Counted from the stretch's first letter, positions 42,043 to 52,469 are shown. The stretch: 64,000 nt of DNA from Pedobacter petrophilus (GCF_009674725.1 NZ_WKKH01000001.1:62001-126000); one strand, 5' to 3'. The notes: a model not told the origin generated them from the letters alone. Numbers and translations: made by a program.

Positions 42043-42064
42043 TAAGTTTGTTTTATAAACCAAA
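42043..42064 (+). promoter_or_regulatory. ROK promoter with overlapping palindromic operator
   Basis: TAAGTTTG (42043-42050) fits TAnnTTTG exactly. Its TTTG begins an 18-bp palindrome, TTTGTTTTATAAACCAAA (42047-42064), one mismatch between 9-bp halves. The start codon is at 42070, so the palindrome covers the -7 box and the likely transcript start: a repressor site in form. The half TTTGGTTTA is shared with the site at 16317-16335. The -33 box is weak. Confidence 0.55.
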
Positions 42065-42069
42065 TAAAA

Positions 42070-43260
42070 ATGTCAGTTATCATTGAGAAAGGTCAGCGAT
42101 TACGCGCTGATATTATCAAGCATCTTTATTACAAAAAGGCTTTATCCTTAACGGATTTAAGCAAACTCACCAAAAAGAGCTTGCCTTTGGTCACTTCCAT
42201 TGTAAACGGTTTAATTTCAGAAGGCTATATTATTGAGCAGGGTTTAGCACCTTCAACAGGAGGGAGAAGACCATCCATATATCTTTTAAATCCGGATCAT
42301 CACAAATATATTGTTGCTGTGGCAATGGATCAGCTCATTACCAGGCTTACCATTTACGATTTATCCAGAAAGGTAGTTTTGCCTGTTCAATACCTGGATT
42401 TGCACATGTCTGATTCATTTGAAGACGTAGATACCCTTGCTGATTTTATTCGCGACAGCATTGAGAAATCTAAAATTGATCAAACAGACATTATAGGCGT
42501 TGGAATTGGTATGCCGGGATTTGTAAATGCAGAATTGGGAATTAATTCGTCATTTTTATCAATAAAAAACGGCGAAACGCTTCAGGATTATTTGTCAGAG
42601 AGAATCAATCTACCCATATCAATAGATAACGATTCAAGTCTAATCGCCCTTGCAGAACTTAATTTTGGCGAAGCGATAGATTTAAAGGATGTGATGGTGG
42701 TGAACATTGGCTGGGGCACTGGATTAGGTATGATTGTAAACGGACAACTTTATCGGGGTAGTCGCGGTTATGCCGGAGAGTTTAGTCACATTCCCCTTTC
42801 TGATAGTAATAATTTATGCGCATGTGGCAAAAGAGGTTGTTTGGAAGTCGATACCTCGTTACTGGTGATGGCTGAAAAAGCAGAGCGTGCGCTGGAAGAA
42901 GGTGCAGAATCTAGCATGAAACAACTTTTTAAAGATAAAACCAAACATCCGAGAGATCATTTTTTAGATGCTGTTGGGGCCCAGGATCCGCTCGCAATCT
43001 CTATTTTATCTAAAGCTGCATTTCAGATTGGTAAAGGGATTTCCACATTGATGCATATTTTAAATCCCGAATGCATTGTGCTCAGTGGGAGGGGTGCGAA
43101 AGTGGGGAATATGTTTCTCCCCTCGATTCAGCAGGCCATTAATCAGTTCTGTATGCCACGTATTGCAGAATTCACAACCATTAAATTATCAACTCTTACG
43201 GATGAGGCAGAGCTTTTGGCAGCAGCCAGTATCATGGTAGAAAATAGTCAGTTCGAATAA
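42070..43260 (+). CDS. ROK-family transcriptional regulator
   Basis: 396 residues. N-terminal winged helix (about 8-65: ALSLTDLSKLTKKSLPLVTSIVNGLISEGYI), then a ROK sugar-kinase-like domain with GVGIGMPGFV, an ATP-phosphate loop region NIGWGTGLGM, and the zinc motif CACGKRGCLE. These NagC/XylR-like proteins bind operators and release them on binding a sugar or sugar phosphate. It lies just upstream, same strand, of SusC, SusD, GH29 and GH3, so it probably controls them; the palindrome on its own promoter points to autorepression. Confidence 0.9.
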   Translation: MSVIIEKGQRLRADIIKHLYYKKALSLTDLSKLTKKSLPLVTSIVNGLISEGYIIEQGLAPSTGGRRPSIYLLNPDHHKYIVAVAMDQLITRLTIYDLSRKVVLPVQYLDLHMSDSFEDVDTLADFIRDSIEKSKIDQTDIIGVGIGMPGFVNAELGINSSFLSIKNGETLQDYLSERINLPISIDNDSSLIALAELNFGEAIDLKDVMVVNIGWGTGLGMIVNGQLYRGSRGYAGEFSHIPLSDSNNLCACGKRGCLEVDTSLLVMAEKAERALEEGAESSMKQLFKDKTKHPRDHFLDAVGAQDPLAISILSKAAFQIGKGISTLMHILNPECIVLSGRGAKVGNMFLPSIQQAINQFCMPRIAEFTTIKLSTLTDEAELLAAASIMVENSQFE

Positions 43261-43336
43261 TTAAATAACCAATGGATAAATAAAAAACAAAACCAAGAAG
43301 TATCAAAGTCAACTATAACCTAAACAAAGCAAAATT

Positions 43337-46300
43337 ATGAAAAAAGTGTACTTAAGGTGCTTAAGTATATTATTGTTAACCCTGTTATCAATAACATCTT
43401 ACGCACAAAAAAGCATCACCGGAACGGTGAAAGACGCCTCAGGACCGCTTCCTGGGGTAAGTGTGTCTATTAAAGGCACCTCAAAAGTTACCCAGACAGA
43501 TGGCAATGGTCAGTTTTCAATTGCGGTAAACGCCAAAGAAACGCTGGTTTTTACTGCGATTGGGTATGCCAGACAAGAGTTGGTATATGGCGATCAAAGT
43601 ACGGTGAGTGTAACCCTAAAAGAAAGCTCAAATCAACTGGATGAAGTAAGTGTAGTAACTACGGCATTAGGGATTAAGAGACAAGAAAAATCTCTTGGTT
43701 ATGCGGTAAGTACTGTAACTGCAAAGCAACTGACTGAAGCAGGTAATACCAATTTTGCATCAGCATTATATGGTAAAGCTGCAGGCGTTAAAATTACCAC
43801 TGCGCCTGGTGGTGCTGGTAGCGCAGTGAATGTACAGATTCGTGGTATCAACTCTATCAATTACAATCAACAGCCGTTATATGTTGTAGATGGTGTGATG
43901 ATTAGAAATGATGGACAAAATGGTGCTGCCGGAGCAAATAACAATAACTATTGGGATGATCAGCGTGTGCGTGGTAACGGTATTTTAGATATTAACCCGG
44001 CAGATATTGAAAGCTTAACCGTATTAAAAGGTGCGAGTGCATCTGCATTGTATGGATCAGATGCAGCGAGTGGTGTGGTGGTGATTACGACTAAAAAAGG
44101 TTCTAAAAGCCGTGGCTTAGGAGTTGATTTCAACTACCAGGGATCAATCGATCAGGTTGCATTTTTACCTAACTTTCAAAACACTTATGGTCCGGGTTAC
44201 GATAGAGAAACTAACGTAGCAAATGGTGCAACAGAAGAAGGCTGGATCGCAGATCCACTTTCGCCAACTGGTTTAAGACCATATTTCAGGGCTTATGCTA
44301 ACTTTGGTCCTAAAATGGAAGGCCAGCAAGTGAGATGGTGGGACGGATCAATTCGTTCTTACTCTCCGCAGCCAAATAACTATAAAGACGTTTATCAGGA
44401 TGGCTACACATCGAATGCCAACGTTGCTATTTCCAATCAAACTGATGCTTTAAACTATCGTTTTTCAGCATCAAGATTAGATTATAAAGGTACACAGCCA
44501 GGCAATACAGGTTCAAGAAATACCTTCAATTTAAATTCTACAATTAAACTTGCACCAAAGGTTTCTGCAGATGTTATTGTAAGTTATGTAAATACAAAGA
44601 CTATCAATAGACCGTATCAGCTTGGTCAGGTTTTAGGATCTTTTGCAGGCTTTTTTAGTCGTGCAGAGGATATGAATTTGATGAAAGAGAAATATCAGAC
44701 CAGTAATGGCTATAAATATTCAACATTCGATCAACCTAATCGTCCCGAGCCATTTGTTTATAACATCAGGGCGACGAACTTATTAGATTTTTACTGGCAA
44801 CAATTAAAAAATCAATATACAGAGAATGAAAACAGGTTATTATCAAGCTTTACATTAAACTACGATTTTGCTAAGAACCTTAAATTTAGAGGTCGTGTTG
44901 GTAATGATTATACTAGTGTTAAAGCGGAGAACAGACAGTTTACTGAAATTCCAAGTGCCTTAAACGGCAATACCAGTACAGGGGCTTACACTACAAATCA
45001 AGGTCAATATGCCATCCTATATGGCGATGCATTGGTAACATATACTAATAAAATCGGTGAAGATTTTGGTTTGTCACTAAGCGGTGGTTACCAAGGTAGA
45101 AAGGAAACTTATAAAGATTTAAGATCAAATACCAGAGATGGATTGGTAACGGAAAACTTTTTTGCCTTATCAAATTCATTTAATGTTGCAGAAACTGTTG
45201 AAGCAAGAAAAGAACAATTGAAATATGCTTATTTAGGAATCGCAAATTTTAGCTATAAAGATTTCCTTTTCGTAGAAGCAACCGGTAGAAGAGAATATGT
45301 TTCAACTTTGCCTCCAGGTAATAATCAATATTCATACTTTTCAGTAAATAGTGGTTTCGTATTTAGTGATGTGGTTAAATTACCATCTTTCTGGGATTAT
45401 GGTAAATTAAGAGCTTCCTATGGTATAGTAGGTAATGCGCCTCCAATGTATGAAGCTAATATTTCCTATACTCAAAATTCATTACAAACCATTAATGGTT
45501 CTGTTCCATCCATAGTTTCTTCACGTGCATATGGAAATAGAGGGTTAATGCCAGAAAAGAAGCATGAGGCCGAATTTGGTTTAGAAACTCGTTTTCTGAA
45601 AGGGCGATTGGGATTAGATATAAGCTATTACGATAATAAAATTAAAAATCAGATCTTACCTTTAGATGTTTCCTCAACTAACGGCGCGCAAAGTCAAATC
45701 GTGAATGTTGGAGAAATTGGAAATAAAGGTTGGGAAATAGCTTTGAATGGAACACCCGTAACTGGTAAATTCAGATGGGATACCCGTTTAAATTTCTCTA
45801 CTAACAAATCTAAAGTAAACTCATTAAAAGATGCTAATTCAGAAATCAATTTCTATAATTCAGATCAGGCGACTGCTAAAATTGTAGCAAGAGCAGGTGA
45901 GGATCTTGGAAATATCTACATCCGTCCACGTAAGACTGATGCAAATGGCAACTATGTAATCAACGACGATGGTTTTTATGTGATGGATAATTCTGTTTAT
46001 GTTAAAGTTGGCAATATTATGCCTAAAGCAGTTGGTGGGTTTTCAAATACATTCAGCTACGGCAACTTCTCTTTAGATTTTACGATTGACTATCGTTTCG
46101 GCGGTAAAATGATCGCACCAAACTTAAAATTCATGCGTGGAGCGGGTATGTTAGAAAATTCAATGGAATTCAGAGATGCTGAAAACGGTGGAATTTCTTA
46201 TACCAGCAACGGAAAGACTTACAACGATGGTGTATTGTTACAAGGGGTGAATGAAACCACTGGATTGCCAAATACAAAGGTTTTATCAGCAGCTGATTAT

Positions 46301-46603
46301 TATATCACTACTTATAATTGGGGTGAAGGATCGTTGACTGAAGCGGAGATCTTCAAAAATAATTTCATTAAGATGAGAGAAATTACTTTGGGTTATAAAA
46401 TACCTTCAACTTTAACAAAAAAGATTGGTATTAGTAATATGAGGTTCTCATTAATTGGACGTAACTTATTTTATATCCACCGTACGTTAAAAGATTTAGA
46501 TCCTGAAGCGCCACTAGGTAATAAATGGTGGTCGCAAGGTGTTGATGTTGGTTCTACAGCAGCATCAAGAAACTTTGGTTTCTCTTTAAACGCAAACTTT
46601 TAA
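43337..46603 (+). CDS. SusC/RagA-family TonB-dependent transporter
   Basis: 1088 residues. Signal peptide ends near residue 23 (LLSITSYAQ); carboxypeptidase-like domain at about 25-98 (ITGTVKDASGPLPGVSVSIK); plug with QPLYVVDGVMIRND and SLTVLKGASASALYGSDAASG; barrel ending in SLNANF. Imports the glycan attacked by the fucosidase and GH3 downstream. Starts 76 bases after the ROK stop; SusD follows after 20 bases. Confidence 0.95.
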   Translation: MKKVYLRCLSILLLTLLSITSYAQKSITGTVKDASGPLPGVSVSIKGTSKVTQTDGNGQFSIAVNAKETLVFTAIGYARQELVYGDQSTVSVTLKESSNQLDEVSVVTTALGIKRQEKSLGYAVSTVTAKQLTEAGNTNFASALYGKAAGVKITTAPGGAGSAVNVQIRGINSINYNQQPLYVVDGVMIRNDGQNGAAGANNNNYWDDQRVRGNGILDINPADIESLTVLKGASASALYGSDAASGVVVITTKKGSKSRGLGVDFNYQGSIDQVAFLPNFQNTYGPGYDRETNVANGATEEGWIADPLSPTGLRPYFRAYANFGPKMEGQQVRWWDGSIRSYSPQPNNYKDVYQDGYTSNANVAISNQTDALNYRFSASRLDYKGTQPGNTGSRNTFNLNSTIKLAPKVSADVIVSYVNTKTINRPYQLGQVLGSFAGFFSRAEDMNLMKEKYQTSNGYKYSTFDQPNRPEPFVYNIRATNLLDFYWQQLKNQYTENENRLLSSFTLNYDFAKNLKFRGRVGNDYTSVKAENRQFTEIPSALNGNTSTGAYTTNQGQYAILYGDALVTYTNKIGEDFGLSLSGGYQGRKETYKDLRSNTRDGLVTENFFALSNSFNVAETVEARKEQLKYAYLGIANFSYKDFLFVEATGRREYVSTLPPGNNQYSYFSVNSGFVFSDVVKLPSFWDYGKLRASYGIVGNAPPMYEANISYTQNSLQTINGSVPSIVSSRAYGNRGLMPEKKHEAEFGLETRFLKGRLGLDISYYDNKIKNQILPLDVSSTNGAQSQIVNVGEIGNKGWEIALNGTPVTGKFRWDTRLNFSTNKSKVNSLKDANSEINFYNSDQATAKIVARAGEDLGNIYIRPRKTDANGNYVINDDGFYVMDNSVYVKVGNIMPKAVGGFSNTFSYGNFSLDFTIDYRFGGKMIAPNLKFMRGAGMLENSMEFRDAENGGISYTSNGKTYNDGVLLQGVNETTGLPNTKVLSAADYYITTYNWGEGSLTEAEIFKNNFIKMREITLGYKIPSTLTKKIGISNMRFSLIGRNLFYIHRTLKDLDPEAPLGNKWWSQGVDVGSTAASRNFGFSLNANF

Positions 46604-46623
46604 TCCGCTTAAGAAAAAGAATT

Positions 46624-48219
46624 ATGAAAAAGTTAATCATAAAAACAAGCTTTCTTTTGATTGCAATGACTAGTATCGTTGGTTGCAAGAAGGAGCTTGA
46701 TGAAAAATTCAATAATCAAGAAAAAGTTCTTGAAGCAAATGTTGCAGGCTTGTTTACAGGTATGTTAAATAACGATAGAGTTTCAGCAAAATACTGGAAT
46801 GTACGTACGTTTTTAACGCAGATGCCTGGTGTATATGCACAAACTAGCTATGTTTCTAATGGTAATACTGTCTACCAACAAAACGAAGGTTACTCTCAAC
46901 AATATTGGGATGATTTCTATAGTACAGGCGGGAATGGAAGTGGTCCATTGGCACTTTTTAGGGTAATGGAAAGAAAGTTCAATAGTCTGTCTGCTGCTGA
47001 TCAGGCAAATCAAAAAGTTATTTTTCAAGCAGCTAAAGTTGTATTGATTGAACAGGCAGCAAAAATGGTTGATTTATGGGGCGATATTCCATACTCTGCT
47101 GCCGGTAGTTTAACATCAACAGATGTGATTGGTAATCCAAAATATGATGAACAAAAAGCATTATATACCTCATTTATTTCTGACTTAGATGCATTAGGTA
47201 CCTACTTTAATACAAATACCACCACTGCAGCATTTTCGAAATCCGATATTTTATTGAAAGGAAATATGAATATGTGGGCGCGTTACGCAAACTCATTGCG
47301 TTTACGTTTGCTGATGCGCATTTCCAGAACAGATGAAACTACTGCAAGAACTACGATTCTAGCGATGTTAGCCAATCAAACCACTTATCCATTGGTAGAT
47401 GGTGGCAATAGCGGAACTTATAATCCAGGAACTTCGGATATTTTATTACAACCTTTAACCAACAGCACCAGTGATTTACATGATGCATTTTTTGAAGGAA
47501 GCTGGTACGCAACTGATTACGCCCTTAATACGGTAATGTTGCCTGCCAACGATCCTCGTATCGATGTAATTTATGACAAATTCGGTCGCACGGTAAATGG
47601 GAAATTTGTGCAGAATACAGGTTATAAAGCTATGCCGATCACTTTTACTACAGCACAACAAGAGGCAAGCTTCGCAGATTATTCAGTATTAGACTCTGCA
47701 ACTTTTGTTTATAATCAAAAACTGCCAGGAATCCTGATTACAGCTTCTGAAGTAAACTTCATTAAAGCAGAAGCTTTTGAAAGATGGGGAAGTTCTACAG
47801 ATGCAAAAACTGCTTATGATAATGCATTGAGACAATCGGTAACTTTCTACCATTACCTGAACAACTTAAACCAGGGTGGTGGTTTCAAAAATGTAGCGGC
47901 CCCGGCACCTTCAGTAGTTGAGGCCTGGGTTAACTCCTCAACTGCAACTTATGCTGGATCGTCAGCAGCGAAGCTGGCACAAATTTATACGCAGAAGTGG
48001 TTACACTATGGCGTATTGCAATCAACAGAAGCATGGTCTGAATATAGAAGAACAGGCTTCCCGGCTTTAACTTTTCCAACTACCGGAAAGTTATCTGGCT
48101 TTGATACACCTCCAACAAGATTAATCTATCCTGCGAAAGAAAAAACACTTAACAGCGAAAATTATCAGGCTGTCGTTTCCAAAGATACCAGGAAAACGAA
48201 AATTTTCTGGATGCCATAA
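46624..48219 (+). CDS. SusD/RagB-family lipoprotein
   Basis: 531 residues. Lipobox SIVGC, Cys about residue 21. Of the same type as the SusD at 26649 (EQAAKMVDLWGDIPYSAAG; NMWARYANSLRLRLLMRISR; the C-terminal region QKWLHYGVLQSTEAWSEYRR). Binds the glycan on the surface for the SusC upstream. A strong terminator follows 16 bases after the stop. Confidence 0.92.
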   Translation: MKKLIIKTSFLLIAMTSIVGCKKELDEKFNNQEKVLEANVAGLFTGMLNNDRVSAKYWNVRTFLTQMPGVYAQTSYVSNGNTVYQQNEGYSQQYWDDFYSTGGNGSGPLALFRVMERKFNSLSAADQANQKVIFQAAKVVLIEQAAKMVDLWGDIPYSAAGSLTSTDVIGNPKYDEQKALYTSFISDLDALGTYFNTNTTTAAFSKSDILLKGNMNMWARYANSLRLRLLMRISRTDETTARTTILAMLANQTTYPLVDGGNSGTYNPGTSDILLQPLTNSTSDLHDAFFEGSWYATDYALNTVMLPANDPRIDVIYDKFGRTVNGKFVQNTGYKAMPITFTTAQQEASFADYSVLDSATFVYNQKLPGILITASEVNFIKAEAFERWGSSTDAKTAYDNALRQSVTFYHYLNNLNQGGGFKNVAAPAPSVVEAWVNSSTATYAGSSAAKLAQIYTQKWLHYGVLQSTEAWSEYRRTGFPALTFPTTGKLSGFDTPPTRLIYPAKEKTLNSENYQAVVSKDTRKTKIFWMP

Positions 48220-48235
48220 CCCAAATAACTTACCG

Positions 48236-48266
48236 ATCCCAGCCATCAAAAATGGCTGGGATTTTT
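48236..48266 (+). terminator. Strong intrinsic terminator between SusD and GH29
   Basis: Perfect 11-bp stem ATCCCAGCCAT/ATGGCTGGGAT, loop CAAAA, T run. The fucosidase ATG is only ten bases after the T run, so it would depend on read-through or on a promoter overlapping the terminator (TATATTTA at about 48267). Confidence 0.88.
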
Positions 48267-48276
48267 ATATTTACAC

Positions 48277-49704
48277 ATGAATAGAAAATTACTTATAGCT
48301 CTTGTTTTCGTTTGCTTAGCCAATCTTAGCTACGCCCAACGGAATGATATCGTAAAAGAATCTACTAAATATGAATGGCCAACTGATCCGCTGGTTAAAG
48401 AGAAATTAGATACCTGGCAGGATAAAAAGTTTGGAATGATCATCCACTGGGGCCTGTATGCCGTGCCAGGAATTATCGAATCATGGTCAATTTGTTCGGA
48501 AGATTGGATAGAAAGAGACTCTACCATTTCTTACGACGATTATAAAAAATGGTATTGGGATTTCAGCAAGAAGTTCAATCCTACAAAATTTAACCCCGAA
48601 CAATGGTCGGCGGCAGGGAAAAATGCCGGGATGAAATACCTCGTTTTCACTACTAAACACCACGATGGCTTTGCCATGTTTGATACCAAACAGAGCGATT
48701 TCAGTATTGCAAAAGGTCCTTTTGCCAATAATCCAAAAGCCGATGTTGCCAAGTATGTATTTGATGCATTTAGAAAAGATGGCTTTATGATTGGCGCCTA
48801 CTTTTCTAAACCAGACTGGCACTCGCAATACTATTGGTGGCAAAAATATGCGACTGCTGATCGAAATAATAACTACGATATCAAAAAATATCCATGGCGT
48901 TGGAACATGTTCAAAAACTTTGTACAAAACCAAATCGGCGAGTTAATGACCAATTATGGAAGTGTAGATATTTTGTGGCTTGATGGTGGTTGGGTACGGC
49001 CGTTGGAGAGTGTAAACGAAGAAGTACTATCCTGGGGAGCGCCAATTCCGAAGTGGAGCCAGGACATCGACATGCCTAAAATTGCCGCAATGGCCAGAAA
49101 AGCGCAACCTGGATTGCTAATGGTAGACCGTACCGTACATGGTCCTTATGAAAATTATCAAACGCCGGAACAAAAAATCCCTGAGACACAGTTAGACCAT
49201 CCATGGGAAAGCTGCATGACTTTAGGTGGCGCATGGGGTTTTGTTCCGAATGATCAGTATAAACCAGTTGCAGAAGTAGTTCACAAACTGGTAGAAATAG
49301 TAGCCAAGGGCGGAAGTTTATTACTAGGTGTGGGGCCAAAGCCTGATGGAACGCTGCCTGATGAGGTAACTCAAAAGTTAAATGAAATCGGTAAATGGAC
49401 TTCTAAAAATGGTCAGGCGATTTACAATACCCGCATCACCAAAAACTACCACGACGGGCAAACATGGTTTACGCAAAGCAAAGATGGTAAAAAAAGATTT
49501 GCAATCTATTGCCTGGCCACGGATGAAACCAATCCAAAAACAATAAAATGGAATAATAACGTGCCCAAAAAAGGGACAGATATCGTCATTTTATCTACCG
49601 GGAAAAAGGTTAGATGGCAAAATGTAAATGGCGAAACAACCCTGACGCTGCCAGCGGGAATAGGTAAAACTGCCGCTTTGGCTTTTGCATTTATCCCTCA
49701 ATAA
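48277..49704 (+). CDS. GH29 family alpha-L-fucosidase
   Basis: 475 residues. Retaining exo-enzyme that removes alpha-L-fucose. Signal peptide ends near residue 21 (CLANLSYAQ). Family words: KFGMIIHWGLYAVPG, KYLVFTTKHHDGFAMFDTK, and the nucleophile Asp236 in DILWLDGGW. A C-terminal beta-sandwich from about 375 completes the usual length. The GH3 gene follows after 11 bases. The fucosidase suits fucose-decorated plant xyloglucan or similar glycans (inference). Confidence 0.93.
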   Translation: MNRKLLIALVFVCLANLSYAQRNDIVKESTKYEWPTDPLVKEKLDTWQDKKFGMIIHWGLYAVPGIIESWSICSEDWIERDSTISYDDYKKWYWDFSKKFNPTKFNPEQWSAAGKNAGMKYLVFTTKHHDGFAMFDTKQSDFSIAKGPFANNPKADVAKYVFDAFRKDGFMIGAYFSKPDWHSQYYWWQKYATADRNNNYDIKKYPWRWNMFKNFVQNQIGELMTNYGSVDILWLDGGWVRPLESVNEEVLSWGAPIPKWSQDIDMPKIAAMARKAQPGLLMVDRTVHGPYENYQTPEQKIPETQLDHPWESCMTLGGAWGFVPNDQYKPVAEVVHKLVEIVAKGGSLLLGVGPKPDGTLPDEVTQKLNEIGKWTSKNGQAIYNTRITKNYHDGQTWFTQSKDGKKRFAIYCLATDETNPKTIKWNNNVPKKGTDIVILSTGKKVRWQNVNGETTLTLPAGIGKTAALAFAFIPQ

Positions 49705-49715
49705 AAACATAAAGC

Positions 49716-52421
49716 ATGAGATTTAAAACAATTATAGTTTGCATTGGGATAGGCATACAAGTCTTTACCTACCAAAATACATTTGCTCAAAATAAGCCGG
49801 TGTTAAAAAATGCGAAAGGAATCCTTTATAAAGATGCCCACGCGAACATTGATGATCGGGTAAAAGACCTGTTGGTTAGAATGACGCCTGAAGAAAAATT
49901 CTGGCAGTTGTTTATGATTCCCGGCGATTTAGATGGCGTGGATAAGAATCGTTATCAAAATGGAATTTTTGGATTACAGGTAAGTGCCGTATCGCAGGGC
50001 GGTGGTGGCGCAAACCAGATGATGACTTATAATACTTCAGAAAACGCATTCACACTGGCGAAAAAGATTAATGCCATTCAAAAATACTTCGTTAACGAAA
50101 CGCGGTTAGGCATCCCGATTATTGCCTTTGATGAAGCCCTTCATGGTTTGGTAAGGCAAGGTGCCACGGCCTTTCCGCAGGCTATTGGTTTGGCAGCTAG
50201 TTTCGATACAACTAATATGGCAAAGGTTGCAAATGCAATTGCCAGAGAAACCAAACTTCGGGGAATCAGGGATATTCTAACCCCTGTGGTTAATATTGCG
50301 GCTGATGTAAGGTGGGGAAGAACTGAGGAAACTTATGGAGAAGATCCTTACTTATCCTCGCAAATGGGCCTTGCCTTCGTTGGTGCGTTTGAACGACAAA
50401 ATATTGTAACCACACCTAAACACTTTATTGCAAATGTTGGTGATGGCGGGCGCGACAGTTATCCCATTCATTATAACCAGCGGTTAATGGAAGAAATTTA
50501 TTTCCCACCGTTTGAAACAACAATCAAACAAGGTAAGGCCCGGTCTTTAATGACTGCCTACAACTCTGTTGATGGAACACCGGCAACGTCAAACTATCAA
50601 TTGTTGACACAGAAATTAAAAAGAGACTGGGGTTTTAAAGGTTTTGTTATCTCTGATGCAGGTGCTGTTGGCGGTGCAAGTGTATTACATCACACCGCCA
50701 AAGGTTATGCACAATCTACAAAACAGGCTATGGATGGCGGACTTGATGTCATCTTCCAAACCGAATTTGATCATTATAAATTGTTTATCCCTCCATTTTT
50801 GGATGGTTCAATTTCACAGGAACGTATAGATGATGCAGTTTCGCGTGTGCTGAGGGCTAAGTTTGAATTGGGTTTATTTGAAAATCCATATGTGTCAGAA
50901 AAAGATGCCCAAAAAGCGGTTAGTGATAAGCGCAATAAATTGATTGCGAAAGAGGCAGCAGAAAAATCGTTCGTATTGCTTAAAAATTCAAATGCTACTT
51001 TGCCGGTTAAGAATGTTAAAAATATCCTCGTTTTAGGTGAAGACGCTGTTGATGCCCGCCTTGGGGGGTATAGCGGATCGGGAAATGGAAAGGTAAATAT
51101 TGTAGATGGGATTAAAAAAAGAGCAGGTTCTGCAGTTAATGTAACTTATACTAAGGGAAGTAGTCGCGAATTAAATCTGGTTAAACCCATTGCAAAGCAG
51201 TTTTTAAAAACCGATACGGCCAGTGGGTTAAAGGCAGAATACTTTGATAACCTGGATTTATCCGGTACGCCATTGGTAACGAGAGTTGATGAACAGATCA
51301 ATTTCATGTGGACACTTTATGCACCGGACCGGAAGCTCAATAAAGATAATTATTCTGCAAGGTGGACAGGCAAATTGACCGCTCAGAAAACAGGTGAATT
51401 TCAGATCGGTTTGGAAGGGAATGATGGATTCAGATTGTTCGTTAATGATAAATTACTTATCGATCAATGGGAGAAAGTTTCCTATCACCAAAGATTAGTT
51501 CCCTTCAATTTCGTTAAAGATCAATCCTATGCCATCCGGGTAGAATTTCATGAAACAAAGGGCAATGCCTACATCAAGTTGGTTTCCAGCCTTGATGTAG
51601 TTGATGATAGCGCGAATGAAATAGAAAAAGCATTGGCATTAGCAAAACAGGCAGATGTGGTCGTTATTGCAGCAGGGATTAAAGAGGGTGAGTTTTTGGA
51701 CCGGGCGATGCTTACGCTTCCGGGAAACCAGGAAAAGCTGATTAATGAAGTGGCTAAAACCGGAAAGCCTGTTGTGGTTTTATTGGTAGGTGGAAGTGCC
51801 ATCACCATGAATAACTGGATTGATCAGGTTCCGGCAGTTTTGAATGTCTGGTATCCTGGCGAAGAAGGCGGAAATGCAGTTGCAGAAACGCTTTTTGGTG
51901 ATTATAACCCTGCCGGAAGACTCCCAATTACCTATCCGGTGCATGAGTCTCAACTTCCCCTGGTATACAACCATAAACCAACAGGCAGGGGCGATGATTA
52001 CAACAATTTAAGTGGAGAACCATTATTTCCTTTTGGTTATGGTCTCAGCTACACCAATTTTGATTATAGCAATCTTCAGTTAAGTAAAAAGCAAATTAAA
52101 GCTAATGAAAGTATAACGGCTACATTTAAGTTGAAAAATACGGGTAAAGTTGCAGGCGAAGAAGTGGTGCAATTATACATCAGAGATTTGTTGGCAACGG
52201 TTGCAAGGCCTCTTCTGGAGTTGAAAAACTTTAAACGTATCGCACTAAAAGCCGGCGAAACAAAAGAGATTAGTTTCACCATTACACCAGACATGCTAAA
52301 AATGCTTAATGCAGATATGAAAACTGTAATCGAACCCGGAGACTTTAGAATTATGATTGGTTCATCCAGTAAAGAACTTTTATTAAAAGATACATTGGAG
52401 GTGCTGGGCGAAGTAAAATAG
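49716..52421 (+). CDS. GH3 family beta-glycosidase with PA14 insert
   Basis: 901 residues. Retaining exo-beta-glucosidase, xylosidase or galactosidase. Signal peptide ends near residue 25 (YQNTFAQ). TIM barrel with the nucleophile Asp314 in GFVISDAGAVG; an alpha/beta sandwich domain interrupted by a PA14 domain (about 505-640: TASGLKAEYFDNLDLSG; GNDGFRLFVNDKLLID), which usually shapes the substrate pocket; a fibronectin-III-like C-terminus (EEVVQLYIRD). Paired with the fucosidase. Substrate cannot be fixed from sequence. Confidence 0.93.
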   Translation: MRFKTIIVCIGIGIQVFTYQNTFAQNKPVLKNAKGILYKDAHANIDDRVKDLLVRMTPEEKFWQLFMIPGDLDGVDKNRYQNGIFGLQVSAVSQGGGGANQMMTYNTSENAFTLAKKINAIQKYFVNETRLGIPIIAFDEALHGLVRQGATAFPQAIGLAASFDTTNMAKVANAIARETKLRGIRDILTPVVNIAADVRWGRTEETYGEDPYLSSQMGLAFVGAFERQNIVTTPKHFIANVGDGGRDSYPIHYNQRLMEEIYFPPFETTIKQGKARSLMTAYNSVDGTPATSNYQLLTQKLKRDWGFKGFVISDAGAVGGASVLHHTAKGYAQSTKQAMDGGLDVIFQTEFDHYKLFIPPFLDGSISQERIDDAVSRVLRAKFELGLFENPYVSEKDAQKAVSDKRNKLIAKEAAEKSFVLLKNSNATLPVKNVKNILVLGEDAVDARLGGYSGSGNGKVNIVDGIKKRAGSAVNVTYTKGSSRELNLVKPIAKQFLKTDTASGLKAEYFDNLDLSGTPLVTRVDEQINFMWTLYAPDRKLNKDNYSARWTGKLTAQKTGEFQIGLEGNDGFRLFVNDKLLIDQWEKVSYHQRLVPFNFVKDQSYAIRVEFHETKGNAYIKLVSSLDVVDDSANEIEKALALAKQADVVVIAAGIKEGEFLDRAMLTLPGNQEKLINEVAKTGKPVVVLLVGGSAITMNNWIDQVPAVLNVWYPGEEGGNAVAETLFGDYNPAGRLPITYPVHESQLPLVYNHKPTGRGDDYNNLSGEPLFPFGYGLSYTNFDYSNLQLSKKQIKANESITATFKLKNTGKVAGEEVVQLYIRDLLATVARPLLELKNFKRIALKAGETKEISFTITPDMLKMLNADMKTVIEPGDFRIMIGSSSKELLLKDTLEVLGEVK

Positions 52422-52469
52422 ATTTTTCCTTTTTTATGGTAGGTTAACCATATGTACTCAATTAGTTGT

